Part shown: one piece after another, positions 1 through 11,531 of the stretch
Layout: the number at the start of each line of letters is the position of its first letter
Numbering within the stretch: the stretch's first letter is position 1
DNA from: Lucinisca nassula
Lineage: Eukaryota > Mollusca > Bivalvia > Lucinida > Lucinidae
Direction: 5' to 3'
DNA: 64,000 nucleotides
Assembly (NCBI GenBank): GCA_963580285.1
Contig: OY757024.1
Span: forward strand, 119,908,045 to 119,972,044
The notes under the pieces: generated by a model
Databases searched by the model: none
Told to the model about the DNA's origin: nothing
The model's input: the letters and a program-made list of their open reading frames with translations, nothing else
Position numbers and translations under genes: made by a program

Positions 1-1850
1 CGCGACGTCTGATTCAGCTCCAACCGCCGACGGTTCATTTTATTTTATTTTCTGCGACCGAATAGGTTTGGAGGATGTAGCGACCGTCCAAATGTCCGCC
101 CGTCCGTAGACACAACAGACAGATGCAAACAATGCAGATCCGGATCAGACGCCGTACTATTATTGAACGGCGTCTGATGAGAGTCAGCATGTTTGTAGAA
201 GGCATCTGAGATGGCACAGACCCGGACAAGACGCTGCGCAACGGTTATGCGGCGTCTGATCAGGGTCTTATCGGCGACGGTGGTGTTTTTTATCCCTAGT
301 CTGAACACGTTCGGAGCCTGGCGTCCGTTCATTCGCCCGTTCGTAGACACAAAATTATGAGTGGCGTTCGTTCAAATGTCCGTCCGTAGACGCAATAGAC
401 ATATGAAAACAATGCAGGTCTGGATCAGATATACAATTATTAAACGGCGTCTGATGATGGTCTACATGTATGTAGACGGTATCTGAGACGGCGCAGATTT
501 GAATCAGACGCCAGACAATTATAATACGGCGTCTGGATAGGGTCTACAGGTTTGTAGACGGAATATGCGACGGCACAGACCCAGACCAGACGCTGTACAA
601 TGATCATGCGACGTCTGATCATGGTCTGACCGCCGCCGGTGCGTTTTATTTTTATCCCCTGACCAAATAGGTTCGTGGATATAACAATCAGCCTGGTGTC
701 CGTCCGTCCGCAAACAAAATTATGAGTGGCGTCCGTTCACATGACCGTCCGTCCGTAGACACAACAGACAGATGCAAGCAATGCAGATTCGAATCAAACC
801 TGTACAATTATTAAACGGCGTCTGATGAGGGTCTACAGGTTTGTAGACGGCACATGGGTTGGCGCAGACCCGGACAAGACGCTGCACAACGATAATGCGG
901 CGTCTGATCAGGGACTTATCGCCAACGGTGGTGTTTTTTATCCCTAGTCTGAACATGTTCGGGGGATATAGCGATCAGCCTGGCGTCATCCACCCAATCG
1001 TCTGTATAACAATAGACAGAACACAAAGGTGCAAACAATGCAGATTTGAATCAGACACCATACAATGATTATACGGCGTCTGGATAGGGTCTACAGGTTT
1101 TAGATAGCATATGCGACGGCACAGACCATGCGACGTCTGATCATGGTCTGACCGCCGCCGGTGCGTTTTATTTTTTATCCCCTGACCAAATACGTTCGGG
1201 ATATAACAATCAGCCTGGCGTCCGTCCGTCCATCCGCAAACAAAATTGAGTCTGGCGTCCGTTCACATGTCCGTCCGTCCGTAGACACAACAGACAGATG
1301 CAAGCAATGCAGATTCGAATCAGACCTGTACAATTATTAAACGGCGTCTGATGAGGGTCTACAGGTTTATAGACGGCATATGGGTTGGCGCAGACCCGGA
1401 CAAGACGCTGCACAAAGATAATGCGGCGTCTGATCAGGGACTTATCGTCGACGGTGGTGTTTTTTATCCCTAGTCTGAACATGTTCGGGGGATATAGCGA
1501 TCAGCCTGGCATCATCCACCCGTCTGTCTGTATGACTATAGACAGAACACAAAGGTGCAAACAGCGCAGATCGGATTGAGAGCCCAGAAATTTATTATAA
1601 GGCGTCTGATCAGGGTCTACAGGGTTGTAGACGGCACAGACCAAGACCAGTAGCTATCAGCCTGGCGCCATCCACACATCTGTCTGTATGACAATAGACA
1701 GAACACAAAGGTGCAAACAGTGCAGATCGGGATCAGAGCCCAGACAATTATTATAAGGCATCTGATCAGGGTCTGCAGGTTGTAGACAGCACATGCGACG
1801 GCACAGACCCAGACCAGACGCTGTACAATGATCATGCGCATCAGATGTCA
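1..1850. repeat. Satellite-like tandem array with palindromic GGCGTCTGATC cores
   Basis: The region is built from repeated blocks containing GGCGTCTGATCAGGGTC, GTCCGTCCGTAGACACAA and a segment reading about CTACAGGTTTGTAGACGG. A large period of about 526 bp is visible: the block starting at 731 recurs at 1257, and shorter subrepeats occur inside it. Open frames on both strands are translations of the repeat and are not genes. The GCGTCTGATC core also forms the hairpin centre of TTAA-flanked MITEs elsewhere in the window. The array runs off the left edge. Confidence 0.75.
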
Positions 1851-1955
1851 TTTCACCTCAGTGTTGGGTAAAAGTCCCACCAAATTGGAAGCAATATCTC
1901 CAAAATGTCCTAAATAGTGTTGACGGGGATGTTATACCTCTAATCCAACAAACGA
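1850..1955 (+). repeat. SINE-2 3' fragment
   Basis: The segment matches the 3' part of the roughly 300-bp SINE-2 found complete at 26904-27203 and 29471-29771. It includes the 'gtgttgacggggatgtta' tail and a short CAAA-like end. Only the 3' third remains. Confidence 0.6.
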
Positions 1956-2055
1956 ATCTTATTTCTAACAAAAAAAAAAAAATACAGAGGCGGCTCTTTG
2001 GGGTGAGCTGGCTATGGGGTGGTTGATACACTGATTTAAAAAAAAGGGTAAAGTT

Positions 2056-5000
2056 GGGGATCATCATCATCATCATCAACGGATTTTTTATTAACGTGCA
2101 GGTACAGGGGCAGCGTCCACATAAGTGGGCCCCCTTCCAGGTAGCTGGCTTGCTGCACGCATGGCAGATCTTACACCAGATCTCCAGGCTTGTCTATCAT
2201 GAGGATCGATAGCAGAGAGCTTCCATTCTCTGCAATCTCTTTCTGTTAGCTGCTTCCAAGTCATCTTGGGCCTTCCTGGTCCCCGCTTTCCACCTACCTG
2301 TATGTCACAGGCAGTCTTGACTGCACCGTTGGAGCGTTCCACATGTCCATGCCAGCGAAGTCTTCTCTCTTTCAGGATGAGGTCCAGGTCCTCAATGCCA
2401 AGACGTTCAAGTAACTCACTGGACCTGATGGTGACAGTGTCCTGTGGCTTGACATTGCAGATCTGTCTGATCATTGCCCTGTCATTTCGCTGTAGACGTT
2501 GGAGGTTTGGCTTTGTCAATGGCCATGTCTCACTGGCATGGAGCATTGCGCTCCGCACACAAGAGCTATACACACGGCCACGTGTCTTGAACGAGAGGTG
2601 GCGGGAAGAGAGAACTGGTAGCAACTCCTTGAATTTCTTCCAGGCTGTTTTCACACGTGATGTAGTTGCAAGGTCGCAACCACCTGCTGCAGAGAGCATA
2701 TCACCTAGGTAGCAGAAGGAAGCTACAACCTCCAGCTTGTTGGATCCGACTTGGACTTCCCTCTGTGGTCTGCCATCTAAGGGGCGTGCAGTTCCTTGGC
2801 AACGTGTACACCTGTAATCAGGGTCCTCTTTCAAGCGTTTGAGCCCACTGCATTTCTTGTGCACCCAGAACTTGCAGCCATTACAAAAGATACTGTTGCT
2901 GCCCACTCCAGTGCGACATACAGCGCATGGGAACTGGCCTGTACTCTGCAAGAGGTCCAGACCTGTACCACAGATCATGATCTTTGTCTTTCCTGCATTC
3001 ACTCTCAGCCCTTACGCCTCCATTGCGTCTTTCCAAGTTAAGAGCCTCCTGACACATTCCTCAAGGGATTCAGCTATGATGACAAGGTCATCAGCATACA
3101 GGTCCTCCCAGGGGACTCCAGAGCGGAACTCGCATGACAAGGCTTCAAGCACAATGATGAAAAGCAGTGGGCTGAGAACAGAGCCTTGATGAACACCCAC
3201 CTTCACCTCGAATTCTTCACTGTAACCATCACCAACGCGGACACGGCTCCGAGCATTAGCATACATCCCTTGGACCAGTTTCACAATCCACTCGTCCACT
3301 CCAAGTTTTCTTAGTGCCCACCAGATGACTTTCCTAGGCACTCGATCAAATGCCTTCTCCAGGTCTACAAAAGCCATGTAGAGTCTCCTGTTGGCCGCCA
3401 GATACTTCTCTTGCAGCTGCCGTACAACAAAAATTGCATCTGTTGTGCCTCTTCCTGGGACGAAGCCAAACTGGGAATCGTCGATGGACACCAACTGCCT
3501 GATGAGGCCATCCACAATCCTCTCCAGGACTTTCATGACCTGTTCTGTCAGCTTGAGACCACGGTAGTTGCCCCGTTCCAATGCATCGCCCTTGCCCTTG
3601 TAGAGACAGACAATGAAACTCTGTTCCCAGTCACAGGGTACCTTCCCATCACGGATGATTGCAGCTGCAAGGTCGCGGATCATTGAGGCACCCGCATCGC
3701 CTGCAGCTCTTATCATCTCCACCACTATGCCAGAGGGACCCGGTGCTTTGCCAGTCTTCATCTGAGAGATAGCCTTCTTAACCATATCAATAGTGATTGG
3801 GATGGGTGGCCCTTCCACTGGTGGTTCATCAGATAGGTGGTCAGGGTCCCAGTCAAACTCAACATTGAGTAGCCTTTGGTAGTGTTCTAACCAGGCCCTC
3901 TGCTTTGAGTCTTCACTCATTGACATCTCCCCTGCATCATTCTTTACTGGTTTGTCACCTACAACATCGGCATTCTCTCTTCTCATCTGGTTAGCAAGGC
4001 GGTATACTTCTGAGGACTTAGGGTCAATATTCTTGTAGATCTCCTTCTCAGCTTCTTGGCGAGCATGGTGCACCGCTCGTCTGGCTATGCGTTTGGCCGC
4101 AAGATATGATGCACGGGTGCCCTTACCAGTCTTCCAAGCTTTAAAGGCTTGCCGCTTGGCTGCAATGACCTTATTAACATCCTCATTCCACCACCAGGTT
4201 TCACGACGCCAGCGGTGGGGCCGAGTTGTGCCACACACCTCTTCAGTTGTCTTGAGCAGACCGGTCTTGATGCTGTTCCATATATCCTCAGTAGTAGCAT
4301 CTGCTACACCGGCTGAAGCACTCACATGCTGGCTGAAAACCTCCTGGAAATGATTTCTTGTCTGAGATTCTTTCAGCTTCCAAACTTTTAGTCTGGGGGT
4401 GAACTTGCGCTTTGGTTTTGGTGGCACATCAATCCTCATGTCGCATATGAGTAGCTGATGTTGCAGGGCTACTTCCTCTCCAGGGATCACTTTGACATCT
4501 GTGACAAGTTTGCGCATTGTCCTGCGGTAAAGGATGAAATCTATCTGCGTAGCTGCGCTTCCTGACTTGTACGTGATAAGATGACTGTCACGTTTCTTGA
4601 AACATGTGTTTCCAAGAAGCAGGTCAAATGCCAGGGCATACTCTAGAATCCTCTCACCTTCAACATCTGGTTCAGGTCTACCATACCCGATCCCACCATG
4701 CACTTCCTTGTATCCAGTGCCTGCACGGCCTACGTGGCCATTCCAATCTCCGCATGGGATCAGGAGTTCGGATCCTGGGATCCTGGCAGTCACAGCACGC
4801 AGTTGGTCAAAGAACAAGTCCTTGACTTCTGCACTTAAACCACTCTGTGGGGCATACACAGACAGAAGGGTAACCACGCACTGGCCGACTACAAGCTTCA
4901 CCACGATGATTCTGTCTGAGACTCTTTGCACTTCAAAAACTTTCTCTATCCACTCTTCTGCCACAAACACTCCTACACCAGCAGTGCCCTTATCATTTCC

Positions 5001-5640
5001 AGACCAGAAGAGCTTATACTTGGTGTCCTTGCCCATGATCGTGCGGCAGTTTCCACCACGGTATCTGGTCTCCTGGACACAACAGACATCCACTTTCCTG
5101 CGGGATAGTGTTTCCACTACCTCGCAAACTCTTCCTCTCAGGGTGTTAACATTGAGTGTTCCCACCCTGAATTTCCTCAGGCGCTTGCTTGATTCGCCAC
5201 AATGGCCCGACCCTGCCTCCCACACCTGAGAGGAGGCCAAGCCGGAGACGTCACCAACAGAGCTTTGATGTCTGTTGGCACCGCCTAACCTTGATTCTGA
5301 ATTTGTAGCTGCCATGATATGTTTTGACGGTTATAGTTTACAGGACCGCCTGTCCTGGCTGACGTCCCTACTCAATTCTTTTACGGCACCTGAGCAAGCC
5401 GCCGTTCCCAACTCACTAGGGCAGGTGTGCTTTACCGTTGTCCTTGTACAGCAAGGATCATCCGCCAAACCACAGTAGCTAGTACACCAAGCCATCGGTC
5501 TGTAGATGGTTGCTGCCTAGCTCTGCCACCCAGGTTGTGGCAGCCTCATAACCCTGAAGGTGGGGAGGCAACTGTGATAATGGGCAACCTCACATTCCCA
5601 CACTCATTTAGAGTGTCACAGCTGGATGCATTTTTTATGT
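2056..5640 (-). mobile_element. APE-type non-LTR retrotransposon (RTE-like), nearly full length
   Basis: A minus-strand LINE with one long coding region (endonuclease plus reverse transcriptase), a short 3' UTR and a 3' tail of (ATG/GAT)n trinucleotides at about 2059-2079. The same tail follows a 5'-truncated copy at 32.4-32.74 kb, so the microsatellite is part of the 3' end and not chance. RTE-clade elements often end in short tandem repeats; the clade call is an inference from the RT sequence and tail. The 5' limit is uncertain because the region upstream of the ORF merges into tandem repeats (5640-6235). One in-frame stop is the only obvious lesion. Confidence 0.85.
2091..5315 (-). pseudogene. 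LINE ORF: endonuclease-reverse transcriptase with a single internal stop
   Basis: The polyprotein starts at Met 5315. Residues about 48-290 form an EEP/APE endonuclease (VGTLNVNTLRGR, VDVCCVQETRY, CGDWNGHVG). Reverse transcriptase motifs follow: KTGKAPGPSG, GFVPGRGTTDAI, FVDLEKAFDRVPR, VHQGSVLSPLLF and the catalytic YADD near residue 740. A TAA at 3012-3014 interrupts the frame where related elements carry Lys (MEA*GLRVNAGKTK); translation continues in the same frame to 2091. The downstream part has a C4HC3-like PHD finger (CAVC, FCNGC, WVHKKC, CTRC) and a C-terminal RWHGHVE/GRPKMTW region. Total length is about 1,074 codons. A single AAA-to-TAA change explains the break; readthrough is possible but unsupported. 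Confidence 0.85.
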
Positions 5641-6235
5641 CATACCCAGGACCCTGGAGGTCGTTATATATGGCTTAGCACACTCAAGTATCTGACAACT
5701 CACAGGCTCTTCAGATAAATGAGTGTGACAAACCAGATTTTGTTCGGAGACCTACCAACTCCTAGAAGGATTTCCAGGATATATAGCTCAGCACATTCAA
5801 GTTTCTGACAACTCACAGGCTCTCCAGATAAATGAATGTGACGAGCCAGATTTCGTTCAGAGACCTACCAGCTCCTAGGAGGAATTGCCAACTAAGGCTA
5901 TGGGCTCTATCTGCCCAGGCTAGGTTTTGTTTAAGGACCTATAACCCCTAGGTGGGTTGCCAATCAAGGCTACGAGTTCCACCTACCCAAGCTAGTTTTG
6001 TTTAGAGGTCTAGCATCTCCTAGATGGATTGCCAACCAAGGCTGTGGGTTCCATCTACCCAGGCTAGGTTTTGTTTAAGGGCCTAACCCCTAGGTGGATT
6101 GCCAACCAAGGCTATGGGTTCCACCTACCCAAGCTAGCTTTGTATAGAGATCTAGCAACTCCTAGATGGGTTTCTCTCCCGAGGTAACGAGTCCCTTCTG
6201 CCCGCATGCAACAGGTTGTACTAGATTACATGTTA
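5640..6235. repeat. Tandem repeats upstream of the LINE
   Basis: Two roughly 120-bp units (about 5690-5880) share 'gacaactcacaggctct' and 'ccagattt(t/c)gttc'. They are followed by four to five units of about 80 bp containing 'aggttttgtttaag', 'cctaggtgg(a/g)ttgcc' and 'ccacctacccaagctag'. They may be 5'-UTR-like monomers of the LINE or an independent array. A segment like the first unit recurs on the minus strand near 55680-55745. Confidence 0.55.
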
Positions 6236-6297
6236 CTAGTAGCAGGAACGAACCTGACCTGACCTGATGGGGGTGCTAAAAAGGATAGACAGGCTGT

Positions 6298-6405
6298 AAG
6301 AGTGAGTGTTTGAGTTTTACGTCCCACCAACAGCTAAGGTCATACGGACACAGGACCTCGGTTTAAAGACTCATCAGAAAGTCTGGAGAAGCCCATAGAT
6401 AGGCT
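6298..6405 (-). repeat. SINE-3 fragment (tRNA-Thr-like family), 3' part
   Basis: It matches the 3' half of SINE-3, complete at 26533-26697. Shared blocks are 'gtgagtgtttgagttttacgtcccaccaac' and 'cggtttaaagactcat', read here in reverse orientation. The tRNA-like head is missing. Confidence 0.6.
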
Positions 6406-7590
6406 GTAATAGTTATTTTAATCTTATGCAAAAGTACTGATTTTTTCATAAACAAAACACACCCATGTGTCATAGCACATTCTTTAATTTCTCCAAAATG
6501 GCTACTTTTCCATTGAAAACTTTGATATTTTTCTTATTTATACTCAGAACACAGGTTGTGGGTGCCGATTGAGGCAGTTCTTACGAGTACCCACAACATT
6601 GGTCTTGGTGCAGAAATAAGGAAAATAATGTATACCGGGTTCAAATAGATGTTCATTTCACAGACTTATGAACATGATCTTATTTCTGCATAAAAAAGTA
6701 TGTTATGGAAACTTGTTGGAAGAGCCTCAGTGACATGCCATGATGATTACCTACAAAATACTTTTTTGTGCGGAAATAAGAAAAATAATACGTGGATACC
6801 CCCTCTTTTCTGGGGCTATGGTCGTTAAAAATACTTTCTCTGACCAACCCAAAACAGAAATTTTTGCTAAAGAAAATATTTTGCTCACTTTGACACTTCA
6901 TATTTTCAAAACGCAAAGAGAAACTATAATAAATTTAGTACCATTGGAAAGAAAATTTAATTTCCTAGAAACTTTACATTTACATAAATATTGTCAAATG
7001 TACAGAAAATACTAAAATAATCATTTTTGTAACATAAAGGTGTAAATCACACAAAAATGCCAATATCTCTGTTCAGATAAGACTGTCAGGCATGGGCTAT
7101 TGATTACTGATTTACCTGTATCAGTGTTCTGTTAAGATGCTGTATTTGCTAATTTTGAGTAGTAAAGGGTTAAGTGAGATAAGTAAACCGGTATTAAAGT
7201 GCAAAGGTATCAGAATAAGGTGAGAGACAAAATAAGAAACATAATTAGGTAATCTGAGTTAAAGACTTTTATTAAAGAACAATATCATTGCAAACTGAAG
7301 TTTTTCAGAGACACTTTATTATTATCATGTGGTGGAAGTGTATGTTGTAGATTTAGAATCCTTATAATACCCGCAAGATAGAAAGATATGTTTGAGTGTC
7401 AAAGGAGAAAACCGTTATTGGAGGTCTTATATGAACTCTCAAATATAGCTGTCACTGTCTCATTGTATTGTTTCAATAACGATTTCAATTTTATCTTTTT
7501 CAGATCTGCCTATAAAAAGACGTTCCTGTCTGATATTTTATGTAAACAAATATTAGTAAATAAATTAATACATTACCGGTCTTTTTATTC
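6406..7590. other. Intergenic stretch without a recognisable gene
   Basis: AT-rich sequence with no convincing coding frame. One imperfect hairpin (about 6555-6597, arms 'gttgtgggt' and 'acccacaac') belongs to a hairpin repeat seen many times further right. A second weak palindrome surrounds 6660-6790. Confidence 0.5.
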
Positions 7591-7594
7591 CATA

Positions 7595-7865
7595 CCCACT
7601 GACTGTTCCAAGGCAGTTCTTCTAAGGCGAGTTATTTATGTTATTGTTTGTTTCTTATTGTGTGTATTTTGTCTTTTTAGTTTGGATGGTCATCAGGCAT
7701 TTTGTGGGAAAGTAACTGTCCTTTTGGCCTTCCTCTGTTGAGGTTTCCATTATTGTCTGATAGCTTCATGTTTGTGTTTCTTTCCTTTTGGTGTCTTTAG
7801 TGGGTGGTGTAAGTTAACTGTATCAATTCCTGATCTTTGTTTTAGTTCTACTTTGAGGTTCCTAC
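7595..7865 (+). repeat. Retroelement 3'-end fragment
   Basis: The blocks 'tttgtgggaaagtaactgtc', 'catgtttgtgtttctttcc' and 'gttaactgtatcaattcctg' recur in the same order at about 9465-9615, 39175-39460, 49010-49280 and, inverted, at 45180-45430. At 48-49 kb they follow an RT-related coding remnant, so they look like the 3' end of a retroelement. The family is unresolved. Confidence 0.6.
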
Positions 7866-8454
7866 TTGCACATGATTTTTTTTCCAATCACCCTCCCATC
7901 CCATGCTTTTTTAATCACCCTCAGTACAGGCTTTTCAACATTCCCAGTACGCCCTTATTGTCAGCTTTTAACTCGGTAGACATAAATTAACTGAGGTCTT
8001 AGAATAGCTCCTTGACATACATGCATTTAAAAATGGCAAAAGACATGAACTGATTTAGTTTTACACACACACACACATTATTTGTAATTTCGCCACCTCC
8101 CAAGAGGAATAACAGAGATTAAAACTCTTTTTTTCGTAAATGCTCCGATGGAAGTCAGCATTGCCGGGTCAATTGATAGAACACCTCGATGTTAATCCTC
8201 ATTTTCAGTCAGTGTTTTTTTTTTTTTTTTTTTTTTAAATATTAATAATGCATAAAGGAAATAATGCAGAGGTATAAACAATGCTAACCTCCCTTCTTCC
8301 GGGCTCTCAAAGGAGAGGTCGAGATTACAAATGACCGATACATAATTATTAATTAACAACTTCCCCAAAAGAGAGACTTCAAGATAATTTTCTGCATCCC
8401 CATGAATATCAAATCATTAATAGTTATAAAACATAACCAGAGAAAACGTGATTT

Positions 8455-8754
8455 AGAACAGATCCAGTTTACTGATGTTTTAAATTACCAGTTGTCAGAT
8501 CCAGTGGCTGTTTTAGCGGGTGTCCGACAAGGGTCGGTTCTTGGACGGGTCCTATTAGTTTTTTTTTAACTCATCTTCCAGGTAATTTAAGACCTTCTAT
8601 TTTATCTTTGCAGACAATTGTGTATTAGGTAGGGATATTTTTACCCCTCAAGATTGTTCAACTGCAGGAAGCTGTAAATAAACTGGTACATTGGGAGACA
8701 GATTTGTAAATGAAATTTAACGTAACAAAATGTCACTATGAGGGTGATACGAAC

Positions 8755-8788
<34 letters not shown>

Positions 8789-9415
8789 AAACAGATAATA
8801 CATAACTATTTTTACATAATCAGATATAAGATTCAGTTCAGTCTGCCAAATATCTTGGGGTTACTATTACAGATAATCTTGATTTGGGTGAGCGTGTATC
8901 TGAAACTTCTACAAAGGCATCTAAAACCCTTTTGTTTTCTCCACCGGAATTGTCACTGGTACCAAGAGAAACAGAGGAGATAGCATACAAAACGCTTGCA
9001 TCCACAATCTGGAATCTGCCACAATCTGGAATCTTCATCTAAAAACTCTCGCTAATCAACTGGAGACAGCCCATCATTGGACTTACAAATGTTCGTGGTA
9101 CATTAGCCATGTCGCCGAGATGCTGGATGAACTGCAGTGGCCAACACTGGAAGCCCGAAGGGGCAGTCTTCTTAAGCCTTCTTCCACAAATTCAGACAGC
9201 TGCAGTTGACATTAGCAAGGAATGGAACTTTACCCCTGCTCCAGCACTTAGACAGATGACAGCGTCACATTACTTTCAATACACAAAATGCCTGGCCTAT
9301 TCTGTCGCTCTCAATTGTTCATTTTCCCCGGACCATTACCTTTGTGGAATGGTTTTCCTTCAGTGGCCTCCACAAATACCACCGAACAGTTTAAGACTAA
9401 TTTAAAGTAACAAGT
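8455..9415 (+). pseudogene. Degraded LINE reverse transcriptase, C-terminal half (Jockey/CR1-like)
   Basis: Conceptual translation across several frames recovers familiar RT pieces in order: 'SDPVAVLAGVRQGSVLG', 'FADNCVLGRDI', 'ILGVTITDNLDLGEHVSE', 'HRNC...TKRL', 'MLDELQWPTLEARRGSLL' and the terminal 'PLWNGFPSV...TTEQFKTNLK'. These match the RT-to-C-terminus order of Jockey-superfamily LINEs. Frameshifts, stops, a long C/CA microsatellite (8758-8790) and missing blocks show that it is dead. The APE domain and the RT start are absent. Confidence 0.7.
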
Positions 9416-9459
9416 CCGGAGTATGTATTTAAGCATACTTCTGTATCACTTCTTGCAAA

Positions 9460-9680
9460 TGGTTTGATCAGTAACTGCCCTTTTGGCCTTCCTCTGTTTA
9501 GGTTTCAATTATGGTCTGGTCGATCCGTGTTTGTGTTTCTTTCCCTTTGGTGGGTGGGGTAAGTTAATTGTATCGATTCCTGATCTTTGTTTTACTTCTA
9601 CTTTGAAGCCATCTGATCTGGATCTACACTGTTTCCAAAAATAGGGGTTGTTGTGAACAGCAGGATAAGGGTTAAGGGTT
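9460..9680 (+). repeat. Retroelement 3'-end fragment joined to a half MITE
   Basis: 9465-9610 repeats the retroelement 3' blocks seen at 7595-7865. From about 9607 it continues with 'gccatctgatctggatctac' and 'gaacagcaggataagggttaa', the right half of the TTAA-type MITE B. The left half is missing. Confidence 0.55.
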
Positions 9681-10860
9681 AAATACTAGGTACAGAATGA
9701 TTTTTAGAGATGAGACTGTTTTAACTTGATTGGTGGTTCCTTTGTAGCAAATAAAGTTAAGTGGATAATCAGAGTTGTTTAGATAATATAACACCCTGGC
9801 AGTTGCATGTCATTCATTTCTGCATATGGATCTAGTCTGGCAGTGCACAAAAAAAACCTACAAAATGGTGCATGACCAGTGAAGACTTCTGTCAGCATGC
9901 ACACTTCTGATTAGCTGTAGCCCTCCACATTATGCATTAAGTTTGTCTTGGATAGATGTAAATTACTCAGTTTGAACACATAATGCTTGGGCTTAATTTT
10001 TTAATTTTTTATGCATTTGCTGTCAGATCTTAAGTCACATAACACACATTATTCTGTGGGTATTAGTGTGCCTTGGCCATTAAATAACATACCTATGCAA
10101 TATATTTCTATATTTCTGGCTCTAGGAATGTCATTTTATATCAGATGATAAATTGTCATATTTTTTCTGCTCCAAACATAAGATTGTGGGTACTCGTTAC
10201 AGCCGAGGTGGTGATTACCACAATATATTTTTTTTTTTAAGCAGAAGAAAGAAAAGTAATGTATACCCATGTAAACCCTACTTTTCTCTACCTAGAATGG
10301 GGTTTACTGGAGTATACGTTTCACAGAGTTGTTAACGGAACGCACAGAAATTTACATGTAGTTACTATTTACAAATTAAAATTGTTCTTGTGTTGTGTCA
10401 GGAAAATTCTGGAGTCTGTATCGTTTGCTTTTGAATATTTGCTCTGTAAATACAGCTCTTGCATAATTGGTAGAGGAGCAGATAAGCTGTCAGAGTATTT
10501 TATTTTCTCCAGATGTCTGGCACTATTAAGTTAGAACTGCCTCTGACATGATGCGTAATTGACGGACTCTACATAATGGACTAATTTGAAAGCAACTCTA
10601 AAACCAGAAAAAGTTGAGTTCTGAAGAGGTTTATGGCTCTTTCAACAGTATTTCACTCATATTGCACAGAACCAGATCGAAGTTTTTTTTAGCTCTTAAC
10701 CCTTGCTGTCAGATGCAGTTTCCACCATATATATTTTTACTCAACATAGTGGCTTTTGAACAAGTAAATAAAAGGACTATGGAGTGCTGACTGCTTTACT
10801 TGCAGCAGCCATTTAATTCATGTTCTTTTGTCTCCCTTTCTGGTCAAGGACTAAATGTAT
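9681..10860. other. Non-coding stretch, nothing recognised
   Basis: AT-rich sequence with short unrelated frames only. I see no splice-bounded exon on either strand and no clear repeat family. Confidence 0.45.
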
Positions 10861-10871
10861 AGACAGTTTGT

Positions 10872-11165
10872 TTGTTTGATTTGAGGTTTAATGTCCCCAT
10901 CAACACAATTTAGGTCATTTTGGAGATGCTGTTTCCAATTTTGTGGGACTTTTACCCGACATTGAGATGAAATGACATCTCAATCCCTGCCGCTCAATAA
11001 AACCAATAGGGTTTATATGCATGGATGGGCCGACTCCCAGCAGTTTTCCAGGGCAGACTTAGACCTTCTAAGCAGATTACCAGTACTCATTTGTGGTTGG
11101 TATCAACTCTGCGTGGAAGCATCGTGCAGCTCATCTATTTCTCCAAGCCCTGATGGGCGGGGGCG
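10872..11165 (-). repeat. SINE-2 copy
   Basis: A complete-looking copy of the roughly 300-bp SINE-2: 'gtttgtttgatttgaggttt' tail at the left, 'catcaacacaatttaggtca', 'gacattgagatgaaatgaca' and 'tgggcgggggcg' at the right. Taking the CAAA-rich tail as the 3' end, it lies on the minus strand. Confidence 0.75.
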
Positions 11166-11245
11166 ATCATGTATAGACAGACTGAAATAACTGTAATGGT
11201 CATTACGCCAACCAACTAATGAAACAAAAACATTATTATTCCTGC

Positions 11246-11251
11246 TTTATT
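11246..11251 (-). promoter_or_regulatory. Candidate poly(A) signal of the PARG-like gene
   Basis: AATAAA on the minus strand, about 100 nt downstream of the proposed stop codon (11349-11351). The spacing is consistent with a short 3' UTR. The hexamer is common in AT-rich DNA, so support comes only from position. Confidence 0.4.
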
Positions 11252-11348
11252 AAACGAAGTTCGCAAGAAATATGAAAATCAACATCAGATGTATTCAGCT
11301 TCTGTTCTGAAGTTGTCACAGACACCAATTTTTGTAATTTTGCATCTG

Positions 11349-11531
11349 TTAGAATACTTCTGAAAGGAAAGCAAAATGTGACGATTTACTTTCGGGGTCT
11401 CTGTGGCTCTGACAATGGTATAAGAGGACTTCAGTCATGATTGTGGGAAATCCAACTCCTGCATTCTGAGAGCCTGTTCTTTTTTTCTTCTCTTCAAGTT
11501 TCTCCCATCTTGTAAATTTAAGTGAAATATT
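11349..11531 (-). CDS. PARG-like gene, exon 14 (candidate last coding exon)
   Basis: The acceptor 'ggcctttctag' precedes an open frame of 60 codons ending in TAA (11349-11351). The phase is 0, matching the phase-0 donor of exon 13. The peptide begins [17 protein letters not shown] and contains [15 protein letters not shown], which could correspond to the C-terminal helices after the YTFG strand of PARG. The similarity is weak, so the assignment rests on splice signals, phase, uninterrupted frame, the stop and a nearby AATAAA. Confidence 0.5.
   Translation of the reverse strand, partial: NISLKFTRWEKLEEKKKRTGSQNAGVGFPTIMTEVLLYHCQSHRDPESKSSHFAFLSEVF

Noticed and set aside
35..1841. Several 60-100-codon frames in the left satellite
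   Set aside because: The same peptide blocks (LIRRRIIVVQRLVRVCA) recur with the tandem repeat; no gene.
2266..2712. 148-codon plus-strand frame
   Set aside because: Antisense shadow of the LINE C-terminal region.
4597..5229. 210-codon plus-strand frame
   Set aside because: It is the antisense shadow of the LINE endonuclease region; the minus frame has all family motifs.
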